DNA of 64,000 bases from Oribacterium asaccharolyticum ACB7 (GTDB lineage Bacteria; Bacillota; Clostridia; Lachnospirales; Lachnospiraceae), in contig NZ_JH414504.1 in the NCBI RefSeq assembly GCF_000238075.1, positions 228,332 through 292,331 of the forward strand, given 5' to 3'. This document shows positions 1 through 7,935 of the stretch, one piece after another. The notes beneath the pieces were generated by a model that searched no databases, was not told where the DNA came from, and worked only from the letters and a program-made list of their open reading frames with translations. Numbering within the stretch: position 1 is the first letter of the stretch; each line of letters begins with the position of its first letter. The position numbers were made by a program, and so were the translations under genes.

Positions 1-1
1 A

Positions 2-127
2 AATAAGGCATTTAAGTCTCATATCCTTACCAAGAAGTCTACGAAGAGAAAGAGAAACTTGAGAAAAGACATCGTAGTTGACCATACCAACGAAAAGGTA
101 ATGAAGAAGATTCTTCCTTATCTGTAA
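2..127 (+). CDS. rpmI: 50S ribosomal protein L35, C-terminal part
   Basis: This is the last 41 codons of ribosomal protein L35, a small basic protein of the large ribosomal subunit; the start lies left of the window. The reading frame is recognisable from the lysine/arginine-rich stretch followed by the typical ending KKILPYL and a TAA stop. It is directly followed by rplT with a 25-base gap, the conserved infC-rpmI-rplT order, so infC should lie just upstream outside the window. Confidence 0.93.
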   Translation, partial: NKAFKSHILTKKSTKRKRNLRKDIVVDHTNEKVMKKILPYL

Positions 128-152
128 AGTGTGAGTAGAATAGGAGGATGAA

Positions 153-503
153 ATGAGAATTAAAGGTGGTTTAAACGCAAAGAAAAAGCATAATCGTGTA
201 TTAAAATTAGCTAAGGGCTATAGAGGCGCAAGATCCAAGCAGTATAGAATTGCTAAGCAGAGTGTTATGCGTGCTCTTACAGAGGCTTACAAGGGACGTA
301 AGGAAAGAAAGAGACAGTTCAGACAGCTCTGGATTGCCAGAATCAATGCTGCAGCAAGATTAAACGGTCTTTCCTACTCGAAGCTCATGTTTGGATTAAA
401 GAGCGCAGGCATCGAGATGAACAGAAAGATGCTTTCCGAAGTTGCTATTGCCGATCCGGAAGGATTTAAGGCATTGTGCGACAGCGCAAAGGCTAAATTA
501 TAA
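153..503 (+). CDS. rplT: 50S ribosomal protein L20
   Basis: Ribosomal protein L20 binds 23S rRNA early in large-subunit assembly and, in many bacteria, autoregulates the infC-rpmI-rplT operon. The 116-residue product has the normal family length and begins with the typical basic N-terminal arm ([20 protein letters not shown]) and the [15 protein letters not shown] block. An AGGAGG site lies 7 bases before the ATG. Two small hairpins and a terminator follow, so it is the last gene of its operon. Confidence 0.97.
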   Translation: MRIKGGLNAKKKHNRVLKLAKGYRGARSKQYRIAKQSVMRALTEAYKGRKERKRQFRQLWIARINAAARLNGLSYSKLMFGLKSAGIEMNRKMLSEVAIADPEGFKALCDSAKAKL

Positions 504-582
504 GAAAAATGACTGTCTATCTGTGACAGTGAAGAACGAGTTCTTCTTCGCTTAACAGGAGATTTATTGTAAGTAAGAATAA

Positions 583-617
583 GATGCCGGGACATGGTTC
601 TCGGTATCTTTTTTTAG
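583..617 (+). terminator. Rho-independent terminator of the rpmI-rplT operon
   Basis: A 10-bp stem (GATGCCGGGA with TCTCGGTATC, two G-T pairs) with a short loop is followed directly by seven T residues. Two smaller inverted repeats, ACTGTC/GACAGT at 512-530 and GAAGAAC/GTTCTTC at 531-546, lie between the stop codon and this terminator and may protect the transcript end. The remainder of the gap up to about 780 shows no gene that I can recognise. Confidence 0.85.
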
Positions 618-782
618 TAAAATTGAGAGAGAGTATGCATTATTTTGATTTCGCAAGACAGGCATACCATACCGAGAATCCGATATCTTAGAATAGCTTT
701 AGATAAAGTGGATTAGTTCCGGAATAGATAGTGTATTCAAATAAATGTAACATTTTATGAAAAAACACAATAATTCTATTTC

Positions 783-811
783 TTGCGTTCTTGTTTAAAA
801 GTTTTTATAAT
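783..811 (+). promoter_or_regulatory. Sigma-A-type promoter of the rhodanese gene
   Basis: A perfect -10 TATAAT (806-811) lies 17 bases after TTGCGT, a three-of-six -35 match. It predicts a start near 818 and a leader of about 90 bases. Confidence 0.6.
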
Positions 812-831
812 GGCAGGGTTGTTTTGAACTG

Positions 832-878
832 TCTTGTTTTCTTTTTTAGAAGACAAGATAAGTTATAGGAAAACAAGA
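832..878 (+). promoter_or_regulatory. Leader with two competing hairpins
   Basis: The segment at 832-842 can pair with 848-858 (11 bp with one G-T pair) or with 869-878 (10 bp perfect for 832-841). The two pairing partners are parts of a direct repeat (ACAAGA, AAGTTA, AGGA shared). These pairings exclude each other, which is how attenuator or switch leaders look. No T-run follows, so an effect on translation or stability is more likely than termination. Function is inferred only. Confidence 0.35.
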
Positions 879-906
879 GAAGTTAGGAGAAAAGAGGGGG
901 GTTAAG

Positions 907-2037
907 ATGAAGAAGAACTATGGAAAGATACTTCTTTCTGCCACACTGTTAGCAACTGCATTTTCTGCCTGCAGTAATGCAAAAAAGGCGGAGACAAGTG
1001 CTGTAAGTAGTGAGAAGACTACAGAAGCGACAAGTGAGAAAGCACAGGAGACGGAGAAGGCAAAGGAAACGGAAAAGGCTGGAGAGAAAGAAGCTGTGGA
1101 TATTTCTTCTGTAAAGGAGGAGACTGTCTATGTTTCTGCCGATTATGTTAAAGCTTTACTGGATTCCGGAAAAGATGTGAAGGTTTTAGAAGCTGCTTGG
1201 GGTCCTGTGGACGCGGATAAAGATTACAATAAGGCGCATATTCCCGGAGCTTTTCACGTCAATACGGACGATATCGAGGAAGAAAAGACATGGAACTTCC
1301 GTAGTCCGGAAGAGATTGAGAAACTCTTAAAGAACTATGGCATCACGAAAGATACTGTTGTTGTGACCTATGGAAATACGCCGGAAAATACGGCTGATGA
1401 CAGACTGGCAGCTGTTCTTCTCTGGGCCGGTGTAGAAGATGTGAAGAATTTAAGCGGAGGTATCGACGCATGGGTTAAGGCAGGTTTTGAGACAGAGAAA
1501 CAGGTCAATGAGCCCGTTGCAACGAATGAAGATTTCGGCGTAAAGATTCCGGCACATCCCGAGTATGTTCTTAGCATTGATGAAGTAAAAGAGAAGATGA
1601 AGGACGATGCAAAGTTTAAACTTGTCAGCATTCGTTCCAAGGATGAGTTTTTAGGAAAGACTTCCGGTTATTCCTATATTGATAGAGCCGGTGAGCCTTT
1701 AGGTGCTGTATGGGGACACGATACCGATGACGGATCCTATAACAATGCGGACGGTACGGTAGTTGACCTTGCAAAGCTCGAAGAATATCTTGGGGAAAGC
1801 GGACTTTCTCTTGAGAAAAACGATATCGCTTTCTACTGCGGTACAGGTTGGAGAGCTTCCGTTCCCTTCCTGATTGCCCACGAGAACGGCTTTAAGAATG
1901 CCTACCTCTATGATGGCGGTTGGTTCCAGTGGCAGATGGATCCGGAGAACAAGGTTCAGCTTGGTGAGCCGGGCTCTTCCGATTATAAGGAAGTGCAGGT
2001 TAAGGATCTTCCTACGGATAAGGCGGCAAAGAAATAA
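907..2037 (+). CDS. Exported lipoprotein with two rhodanese domains
   Basis: The product has a lipoprotein signal peptide with lipobox FSAC (Cys22), then a Ser/Glu/Lys-rich linker to about residue 70, then two rhodanese-fold domains (about 75-195 and 220-360). Rhodaneses pass sulfane sulfur between thiosulfate or persulfides and acceptors through an active-site cysteine. The second domain has the loop YCGTGWRAS with its cysteine. The first has TYGNTPEN at the same place and no cysteine, so it is probably non-catalytic, as in many tandem thiosulfate sulfurtransferases. It should sit on the outer face of the membrane. A run of G residues (AGGGGGG) provides the ribosome site. A second rhodanese lipoprotein lies 5 kb downstream, suggesting a shared sulfur-related role. 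The physiological substrate is unknown. Confidence 0.85.
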   Translation: MKKNYGKILLSATLLATAFSACSNAKKAETSAVSSEKTTEATSEKAQETEKAKETEKAGEKEAVDISSVKEETVYVSADYVKALLDSGKDVKVLEAAWGPVDADKDYNKAHIPGAFHVNTDDIEEEKTWNFRSPEEIEKLLKNYGITKDTVVVTYGNTPENTADDRLAAVLLWAGVEDVKNLSGGIDAWVKAGFETEKQVNEPVATNEDFGVKIPAHPEYVLSIDEVKEKMKDDAKFKLVSIRSKDEFLGKTSGYSYIDRAGEPLGAVWGHDTDDGSYNNADGTVVDLAKLEEYLGESGLSLEKNDIAFYCGTGWRASVPFLIAHENGFKNAYLYDGGWFQWQMDPENKVQLGEPGSSDYKEVQVKDLPTDKAAKK

Positions 2038-2046
2038 ACAGACGAG

Positions 2047-2093
2047 ATAGCACAGAAAGTAGAGGCAGTTTAAGACTTTCTGTGCTATTTTAT
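2047..2093 (+). terminator. Perfect 14-bp inverted repeat, terminator or attenuator
   Basis: ATAGCACAGAAAGT (2047-2060) and its exact reverse complement (2075-2088) flank a 14-base loop and are followed by TTTTAT. It sits between the rhodanese gene and the next gene, whose ATG is 10 bases further, so it probably lowers read-through into the membrane-protein genes or stabilises the upstream message. Confidence 0.65.
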
Positions 2094-2097
2094 AAGG

Positions 2098-2583
2098 ATG
2101 AAAATGAGAAAAATAGTACTGTTAATCATACAAAAGATTTTCCTATTGGGAACAATACTCATGCTTCTTGCGCTTTACATTCTTCGCTATTTTACAATGC
2201 GAAAAATGGGCATGGCGCGCTATATGGTCTACTTTCGAGAGAAATGGAGCGGAAAAGAGCTGGGATACTTTTCCCTCTTACAGTGGAGTGTTTTAGTGAT
2301 TTTACTGCTTCTTACTTTAGCCCTTTTTCTTATTATAAAGAGACTTTTCTTCTGTTTCAAGGGAAAAATTTTAAGAGAGAGGGGAGAAAAAGAGGCTTTT
2401 CCGCTTTTCCCCGTTTCTTACAGTGCAGTGCTTATCCTGTATTCTTTTCTTTACTTTTTTTCTCTTGTGGGATCTCCCGGAAGAGAATATACGGCAAGCC
2501 TTATTGTGCATGTCCTTATGCAGATTTTTTCCGTGCTATTCCTCTCGACATATTTAAGGAAGGGGACTCGGCATGAAAAATAA
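2098..2583 (+). CDS. Small integral membrane protein, unknown function
   Basis: I do not recognise the family. The 161-residue product is strongly hydrophobic with about four membrane segments (roughly residues 8-30, 60-83, 107-125 and 135-152) separated by short basic loops. It overlaps the start of the TVP38-type gene by 11 bases, so the two are very probably translated together and may act together in the membrane. The ribosome site is weak (AAGG close to the ATG), in keeping with the preceding attenuator. A similar-length reading frame in another phase over the same bases has no family features. Confidence 0.6.
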   Translation: MKMRKIVLLIIQKIFLLGTILMLLALYILRYFTMRKMGMARYMVYFREKWSGKELGYFSLLQWSVLVILLLLTLALFLIIKRLFFCFKGKILRERGEKEAFPLFPVSYSAVLILYSFLYFFSLVGSPGREYTASLIVHVLMQIFSVLFLSTYLRKGTRHEK

Positions 2584-3292
2584 AAAGCTTTGGATTTTTC
2601 TTTTTTTCCTTCTTCTCTTTTTACTCGCCTTATTTTTTCTTCCGGTAAAAGAGATTTTTCAGGGAAATGTTCTTCGTTTCTTGCAGGACAAAGCGGAGGA
2701 AAATTTTATTTTTTCCGCGCTTATCTATGTCGTGCTTTGTGCCCTAGCAGGAGCTTTTTTGGCTCTGCCCGGAATTACTTATGCACTTATCGCGGGGACA
2801 GTCTTTCATGCTTTTTGGGGAACGATACTCTGCGCTCTTTCCGCCAGCATTTCCGCAGGAATCTCTTTTCTTATGGGTAGATACTTTCTCCATGATGCCA
2901 TTAAGCCTAAACTGGAGAAGAATCCTTACATAAAGAAATATTTTTTTTCGGGTGAGAAGCGGAATCTCTTACTTCTCCTCTTTTTGACGAGAACCATACC
3001 GGTTTTTCCCTTTAACCTGCAGAACTATGCTTACGGTATCACGGATATCCCCTTTTCTCTTTATTTCATATCGAGCTTCCTTTTTATGATTCCGGGGACG
3101 GCAATGTATACCGTAGCCTTTGCCGGTCTTACGGAGAAGAAGAATCCCATGCTTTACTTCGGGATTTCGCTCGGGATTTTAGTATTGCTTCTTCTGGCTT
3201 CTTTTCTCTTCAAAAAGAAAAATGTAGTAGAAAATGGTAGCAAGGTAGCGAAAAATAGAGAAAGAAATTATAGCAAGGAAAAAGAAAAATGA
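2573..3292 (+). CDS. TVP38/TMEM64 (DedA-superfamily) membrane protein
   Basis: The 239-residue protein belongs to the TVP38/TMEM64 (SNARE-associated Golgi) family, whose members are polytopic membrane proteins; eukaryotic relatives are lipid scramblases, while bacterial substrates are largely unsettled. Visible are an N-terminal membrane helix (6-23), the re-entrant core with ALPGITYALIAGTVF at about 65-79 and GRYFLHDAI, the second conserved half around FLTRTIPVFPFNLQNYAYG, and two C-terminal helices. E. coli YdjX and YdjZ are the same family, and their neighbours YdjY (Fe-S) and YnjB-E match other genes here. The tail is lysine-rich. Start and stop overlap both neighbours, indicating one operon. 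Confidence 0.85.
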   Translation: MKNKKLWIFLFFLLLFLLALFFLPVKEIFQGNVLRFLQDKAEENFIFSALIYVVLCALAGAFLALPGITYALIAGTVFHAFWGTILCALSASISAGISFLMGRYFLHDAIKPKLEKNPYIKKYFFSGEKRNLLLLLFLTRTIPVFPFNLQNYAYGITDIPFSLYFISSFLFMIPGTAMYTVAFAGLTEKKNPMLYFGISLGILVLLLLASFLFKKKNVVENGSKVAKNRERNYSKEKEK

Positions 3293-4260
3293 AGAAGGAA
3301 ATTCATAAAAGAGTGGAAGAATGCATCCATTGCAATGCCTGTAAGAGGAAGTGCAAGTTTTTAACAAAATACGATATTTGTATAGGAGACAGCGAGAAGC
3401 TGAAAGCACTTGCCTATCACTGCTATCTTTGCGGAGAATGTACCCGGGTTTGCCCGAAGGGGATTGACGGAAGGGGCATTATTCTCGACTACCGAAAGGA
3501 AGAGGTGAAAGAAGGCAAGTACGGCTTAAAAAAAAGGGGCTACAGCGGTATTCTTTTGGAAAAAAAGAACTATCTTTTTCAAAATCATAGAAAGGCGAAG
3601 GGCTGTAAAACTGTTCTTTTTCCCGGCTGCAATTTTCCGGCCTATTATCCGAAAACCTTAGATAAGCTGGTTGCACTGCTACAGAAGGAGGGGATTGAAC
3701 CCTACTACGATTGCTGCGGGAAACCGATTGAAGAGCTGGGTCTTACGAAGGAAGCGGAAGCAATCTTCACACGGCTAAATCAGGATTTTAAAAGACGTGG
3801 AATTGAAGAAATTATACTTGTTTGCCCAAACTGTTTTTATCACTTTGGGAATAAGCTCAATGTAAAAATAACCACTATTTATGAGAAGCTTTCTGCATTA
3901 AATATTGGAAAAAAGCTATCTACGGAAGAGTACGAATGCTTTTTCCCCTGTCCCGACAGAGAGGATAAACGATGGCTTCCGAAGCTTTCTCCTTTTCTTT
4001 CGGGAGAGCTTTCCGAAAAGAAAAATTTGCAGTGCTGCGGTATGGGAGGTTGTGCCTTCATTCAGGAACCTATGCTTTCCAGGGAAATGGCGGAAAGTCG
4101 GCCGAAGGAGAAGAAGCTCATCAGCTACTGTGCAACCTGTATTGGGCAGTTTGCAAGATTTGGAGAGAGCGAGCATTTTCTGCCCCTTATTCTGGAAACA
4201 GGAGAAAAAGCGGATTACAGTCACTCCTTTTGGAACCGGCTTAAGCACAAGTTTTATTAA
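3289..4260 (+). CDS. (4Fe-4S)-binding protein with two CCG domains
   Basis: The N-terminal 60 residues hold two ferredoxin-type cysteine sets, CIHCNACKRKC and CYLCGECTRVCP, the pattern of two [4Fe-4S] clusters. They are followed by two cysteine-rich CCG domains (PGCNFPAYYP with CCGKP at about 105-150; CFFPCPDRED with CCGMGGCA at about 215-255). This is the layout of the electron-transfer subunits GlpC, HdrD and LutA-type proteins. Here it overlaps a TVP38 gene by 4 bases, as the Fe-S protein YdjY lies beside YdjX/YdjZ in E. coli, so it may feed electrons to a membrane partner. No membrane segment is present; a peripheral, cytoplasmic-face protein is inferred. The exact redox partner is unknown. 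Confidence 0.8.
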   Translation: MKKEIHKRVEECIHCNACKRKCKFLTKYDICIGDSEKLKALAYHCYLCGECTRVCPKGIDGRGIILDYRKEEVKEGKYGLKKRGYSGILLEKKNYLFQNHRKAKGCKTVLFPGCNFPAYYPKTLDKLVALLQKEGIEPYYDCCGKPIEELGLTKEAEAIFTRLNQDFKRRGIEEIILVCPNCFYHFGNKLNVKITTIYEKLSALNIGKKLSTEEYECFFPCPDREDKRWLPKLSPFLSGELSEKKNLQCCGMGGCAFIQEPMLSREMAESRPKEKKLISYCATCIGQFARFGESEHFLPLILETGEKADYSHSFWNRLKHKFY

Positions 4261-4329
4261 GGGGATAAAGACAAGAGAAAAAAGAGTGGAGACATAGATG
4301 GAGATGAGAAGTCGAAAGGAGCAAAGAAA

Positions 4330-5928
4330 ATGCTAACGAAAGTAAACAAGATGTCTAAGGCTCCGACTGCGTCACCTGTTGAGAATAAGATATTGCACGC
4401 TCTAAAAGCGCTTTTTGCTAAGCCCCAAACATCGAAGCAGGCTCTTATACTCTTTACGAGGCTTCCGATTGCCGGGAAGACGAAGACCAGATTGATTCCG
4501 TATCTTCAGGAGAAAGGAGCAAGGGATATACACCTTGCTTTGCTCCAAGATTTTGCGAAGCTCTATCGGAACTTCCATCGAAAGGAGAAAGAGGTCAAGC
4601 TCTTTCTCTTTTTCTCCTCCGCTACTGCTAATGAAATAGTAGAGGGCGCATTTGACTCGGGGAAAAAAGAAAGTAATAAAGAACAAGAGGGAAGAAACGA
4701 AGGTATTGCAGAAATGAAGATACTCAGAAAGCTCTTTCCCGATGCCGAGTTCGTTCCGCAGGAGGGAGAAGACATTTTCAGGAAAATGGAAAATGCTTTT
4801 CTCTATACTTTTCAAGAGGGCTACAGCTTTTCTTATCTTGTCGGAGCGGATATCCCGTTTCTCTCCGAAGATGGCTTTTGTAAAGTCTTTTCTGCAGGGC
4901 GATCCGGTAAAAATGCACTGGGGGAGAGCCTTGACGGAGGATATTACGGAATCGGTTTACAGAGCAGGGTAGAGAAGTCCGACCTGGATAAGATATTTTC
5001 CCCCGGCAAGAAAAGAAATGGAAGAAAAGAAAATATGGAGCAGAATAGTATAGAGAAGTCGGAATCTGCGGAAACGGAAAAGCAGGAAGTCGATATTTTC
5101 GAATACACAAAAACGGCTCTCTATGCTACCGGCATTCCACTTCTCCTCTTAAAGAAAAGAAGAGACATTGATGACAGGGAAGATATCGCGGCCTATAGAC
5201 AGATCATTCCCTATAACAAAGCTCTGCAGGACTCCTTTATCGGGAGAGAAATTCTAAGACAGGCGAAGATTTCCATTATCATTCCCTGCTATAAGGAGGG
5301 AGATACGCTTTCTAAAATGGAAGAGCAACTTCGTCCATATAAGAAGCAGGCGGAGATTCTTTTTGCTGACGGCGGGGAAAATCATTTTTCCGGAGAGTAC
5401 AAGGTCGTGTCTTGCCCGAAAGGGAGAGCGAAGCAGATGAATAGCGCGGCAAAGGAGGCAAGCGGGGATATTTTATTCTTCCTGCACTGCGACTCCATTT
5501 TACCGAAGGGCTTTTTGGAAGAAATCCGAGAAGCTCTACGAAAAACACCGGTGGCATGCTTCGGTATTCGTTTTAAACCGTCTTCTCCCCTTATGACCAT
5601 TTGCAGCTTCATCAGTAATCACAGAGTTTATGACAGGAAGGTGATGTTTGGTGACCAAGGGATTTTCCTAGGAAGAGAGCTTTTTTTTCAAATGGGCGGC
5701 TTTCCGGATCTTCCCTTAATGGAGGATTATCAGTTTTCACTAAACTTAAAAAGCCGGGGAATTCCCATGGGGCTTTGCAAGAAGAGATTGATTACCAGCG
5801 AAAGGCGATTTAGCGGAAGCTTTTTTCATAAGCTACTTATTATGTGGAAAATGAATCGCCTTCGGGCAAGATACAGAAAGGGAGAGGAAATCGATGCACT
5901 TGCAAAAGAATATAGAGACATTCGATAA
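4330..5928 (+). CDS. Fused transferase 1/transferase 2 (TIGR04282-TIGR04283 type)
   Basis: Two nucleotide-sugar-transferase-fold domains are joined in one 532-residue chain. Residues about 38-280 carry the signature of the CofC/DUF2064-like family TIGR04282 (LFTRLPIAGKTKTRLIP near 42, GADIPFLSEDG, GESLDGGYYGIGL). Residues about 312-525 carry a GT2-type glycosyltransferase of family TIGR04283 (SIIIPCYKEGDTL, FLHCDSILPKGF, FGDQGIFLGRELF). These families are catalogued as rSAM/selenodomain-associated transferases 1 and 2 and are often neighbours; here they form one protein, which argues for consecutive steps on one product. The linker at about 235-262 is charged and variable. The product is unknown. 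An AAGGAG site precedes the ATG. Confidence 0.8.
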   Translation: MLTKVNKMSKAPTASPVENKILHALKALFAKPQTSKQALILFTRLPIAGKTKTRLIPYLQEKGARDIHLALLQDFAKLYRNFHRKEKEVKLFLFFSSATANEIVEGAFDSGKKESNKEQEGRNEGIAEMKILRKLFPDAEFVPQEGEDIFRKMENAFLYTFQEGYSFSYLVGADIPFLSEDGFCKVFSAGRSGKNALGESLDGGYYGIGLQSRVEKSDLDKIFSPGKKRNGRKENMEQNSIEKSESAETEKQEVDIFEYTKTALYATGIPLLLLKKRRDIDDREDIAAYRQIIPYNKALQDSFIGREILRQAKISIIIPCYKEGDTLSKMEEQLRPYKKQAEILFADGGENHFSGEYKVVSCPKGRAKQMNSAAKEASGDILFFLHCDSILPKGFLEEIREALRKTPVACFGIRFKPSSPLMTICSFISNHRVYDRKVMFGDQGIFLGRELFFQMGGFPDLPLMEDYQFSLNLKSRGIPMGLCKKRLITSERRFSGSFFHKLLIMWKMNRLRARYRKGEEIDALAKEYRDIR

Positions 5929-6979
5929 AGAGCCGGATTTACTGGAGAGAATTTTGGAGAGAGCCTATAGAGAGGCTTTGCATCTTCCTATGGAAGTCAC
6001 AGAGGAATACGAGTTTTTGGCAAGGGGCGAGTACAACGAAAACTTTGTCTTTACCCATCCGGAAAGCGGAAAAAGATATGTTTTACGAGTCAATCACGGC
6101 TCGCAAATGCATCTAAAAAAGCAGATTTCCTACGAGGCACATGCTCTTTCGCTTCTCGAAAAAAGTGGGAGAGTTCCCAAGGTCTATTATGTAGAGGAAA
6201 AGGGCGATAAGGGCATTCTTCTTATGGATTTTTTGGAGGGTAGGGCGCTTCGCTATGAAACGGATCTTTCCGTTGCAGGGCAAATCCTTGCGGATATCCA
6301 CTGTACGAAGTATGAGAGAGAAAAGGATTGGGGAGAACTTCGACTCCTTTCTCCGGAAAATCCTCTGTATGCGATGCTGTCAGAATCGGCATCCTTATTA
6401 AGAAGCTATGAGCTAAGCCCATTTAAGGAGGATTCCGTTTATGAGCGTTGTCATGCTCTTTGGGAAAAAGTCGTGAATCTCGAAGAAAAATATGCCAAAA
6501 CCCTTTCTTCCAAAGATTTTTGTATCATTAATACCGAATTAAATTCCGGAAATTTTTTGATTCAGGATGAAGAAAAAAACTTTGAGGAAAAATCAGAGAC
6601 GGATATAAGCAGTCATCTTATCGACTGGGAAAAACCGCTTTATGCGCATTTTGCACAGGATCTCGGACATTTCCTCGCTCCGACTACCAGCTTTTGGAAG
6701 ACGGATTGTATTCTTTATGAAAAGGATAGAGATCTGTTCTTTCATGCTTATAAGGAAGCTTTGGCAGGAAGAAGGAACTTTTCCGGTATAGAAGAGAAGA
6801 CCGAGCTCTTTATCCTCTTTAATTGCATAAGAGGGCTTTCCTGGTGTGCCTATGCCTACGCCGAATATCAAAAAGGACGAGATATTCAAAATGAAGATAC
6901 CTTCCGTAAAATCAAAGAGTATCTTACGGATCCGTTTTTATCTTCTGTGGAAGAATTGTTTCGGGAGTCTCGGACATAA
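5894..6979 (+). CDS. Phosphotransferase (APH/choline-kinase fold) with altered catalytic loop
   Basis: The fold is that of aminoglycoside phosphotransferase/choline kinase-like enzymes, which phosphorylate small hydroxylated or amino compounds with ATP. Visible are an ATP-binding lysine-type strand (KRYVLRVNHG, about 60-69), a hinge MDFLEGRALR, the catalytic loop at 211-220 and a metal-binding LIDWEKP (Asp244) followed by AQDLGHFL. The catalytic loop reads IINTELNSGN where the family has HxDxxxxN, so the His is Asn and the catalytic Asp is Glu. The enzyme may be slow, changed in chemistry, or a non-kinase ligand binder. Its start overlaps the transferase fusion by 35 bases, behind a GGGAGAGG site, which suggests that it modifies or supplies a substrate for that protein. 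Confidence 0.7.
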   Translation: MHLQKNIETFDKEPDLLERILERAYREALHLPMEVTEEYEFLARGEYNENFVFTHPESGKRYVLRVNHGSQMHLKKQISYEAHALSLLEKSGRVPKVYYVEEKGDKGILLMDFLEGRALRYETDLSVAGQILADIHCTKYEREKDWGELRLLSPENPLYAMLSESASLLRSYELSPFKEDSVYERCHALWEKVVNLEEKYAKTLSSKDFCIINTELNSGNFLIQDEEKNFEEKSETDISSHLIDWEKPLYAHFAQDLGHFLAPTTSFWKTDCILYEKDRDLFFHAYKEALAGRRNFSGIEEKTELFILFNCIRGLSWCAYAYAEYQKGRDIQNEDTFRKIKEYLTDPFLSSVEELFRESRT

Positions 6980-7062
6980 AATTGATCGGGATTCCTATTT
7001 ATCAATCTTTTCGATGAATAGAGACGATTATTTTAAATCATAATCTGTAATAAAAGGAATAA

Positions 7063-7094
7063 TTGTTCTTATTTTTTAAAATATATGATAAAAT
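7063..7094 (+). promoter_or_regulatory. Probable promoter of the second rhodanese-ABC operon
   Basis: TTGTTC (7063-7068) is followed by overlapping -10-like hexamers TATGAT (7084-7089, spacer 15) and TAAAAT (7089-7094, spacer 20). Neither spacing is ideal, so the exact -10 is uncertain, but the AT-rich 158-base gap here is the only non-coding space before this operon. Confidence 0.4.
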
Positions 7095-7137
7095 ACAGAA
7101 CTGTTGTATGCAATTTAGACACAATAAGGAGGACATT

Positions 7138-7935
7138 ATGAAAAAGAAAAGTTTGGCATTAGTAGCATTCCTTGCTATGGGAATTTCTCTTACTGCCTGC
7201 GGAAACGGCGGCAGCACAAAGACGGAGACTAAGCAGGAGACTTCAGCAGCTTCCGAGGGAAGTGAGAAGGCAGAAGAGACAAAAGAGGAGAAGACGGACA
7301 GCGGCAAAGCGGAAGTAAAAGAAATGAAGGGCGATGCCATTAAGAAGATTGTAGAAGATAAGAAGGAAAAAGAGAACTATATGATTGTTGATGTTCGTAG
7401 TCCTGAAGAGTATGCTGCAGGACATATCAACTTTGCAATCAATATGCCGATTGATACTTTTAAGGACAATGTTTCCAGAATTGAAGACTGGAAAGATAAG
7501 AATGTTATTGTATACTGTAATTCCGGAAAGAAGTCAGGAGAAGCTGCGGAGATTCTTGTTTCCAACGGTTTTACCAAGGTGTTTAACGGAGAAGGTGTAA
7601 AGAAGTTCTCTTATGATTTAAAGACTTTTGGAAACATCCGTGGTTCTGAACTTATGGAGCAGGCAAAGGACGCCCTTGTAGTGGATGCAAGAGAGGCTAA
7701 GGACTATGAGGCGGGACACTTTGCTACTGCTGTCAATGTCAATGCCGATGATCCGGCAACCATCGACGCAATTCTTCCGGATGACAAAAACGCCTTAATC
7801 ATTACCCATTGCTATTCCGGTAACCGCTCCGCTGTAGCCGCAGAGTATATTGCAAGCAAGGGTTATACCAATGTATGGAACTGCTTAGACGGCACCAAGG
7901 AAATCGAGTACGATTTTTCCAAGGGAGATAAGTAA
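7138..7935 (+). CDS. Exported lipoprotein with two active-type rhodanese domains
   Basis: A 265-residue lipoprotein with lipobox LTAC (Cys21), an acidic/lysine-rich linker to about 70, and two rhodanese domains. Both keep an active-site loop with cysteine: YCNSGKKSG in the first and HCYSGNRSAV in the second, together with the DVRSPEEYAAGHI and DAREAKDYEAGHF strands that mark such domains. Unlike its neighbour 5 kb upstream, both halves look catalytic. The ATG here, behind AGGAGG, starts a normal lipoprotein signal; upstream in-frame starts fall inside the promoter. Its stop overlaps the next ATG (TAATG), coupling it to a TVP38 membrane protein. An extracytoplasmic sulfur carrier or sulfurtransferase role is inferred. 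Confidence 0.87.
   Translation: MKKKSLALVAFLAMGISLTACGNGGSTKTETKQETSAASEGSEKAEETKEEKTDSGKAEVKEMKGDAIKKIVEDKKEKENYMIVDVRSPEEYAAGHINFAINMPIDTFKDNVSRIEDWKDKNVIVYCNSGKKSGEAAEILVSNGFTKVFNGEGVKKFSYDLKTFGNIRGSELMEQAKDALVVDAREAKDYEAGHFATAVNVNADDPATIDAILPDDKNALIITHCYSGNRSAVAAEYIASKGYTNVWNCLDGTKEIEYDFSKGDK

Noticed and set aside
2082..2576. 164-codon frame overlapping the hydrophobic membrane gene
   Set aside because: It starts before the hairpin at 2047-2093 ends, has no ribosome site, shows low-complexity Phe/Ser content and is out of phase with the membrane-type ORF, which has proper overlap with its neighbour.
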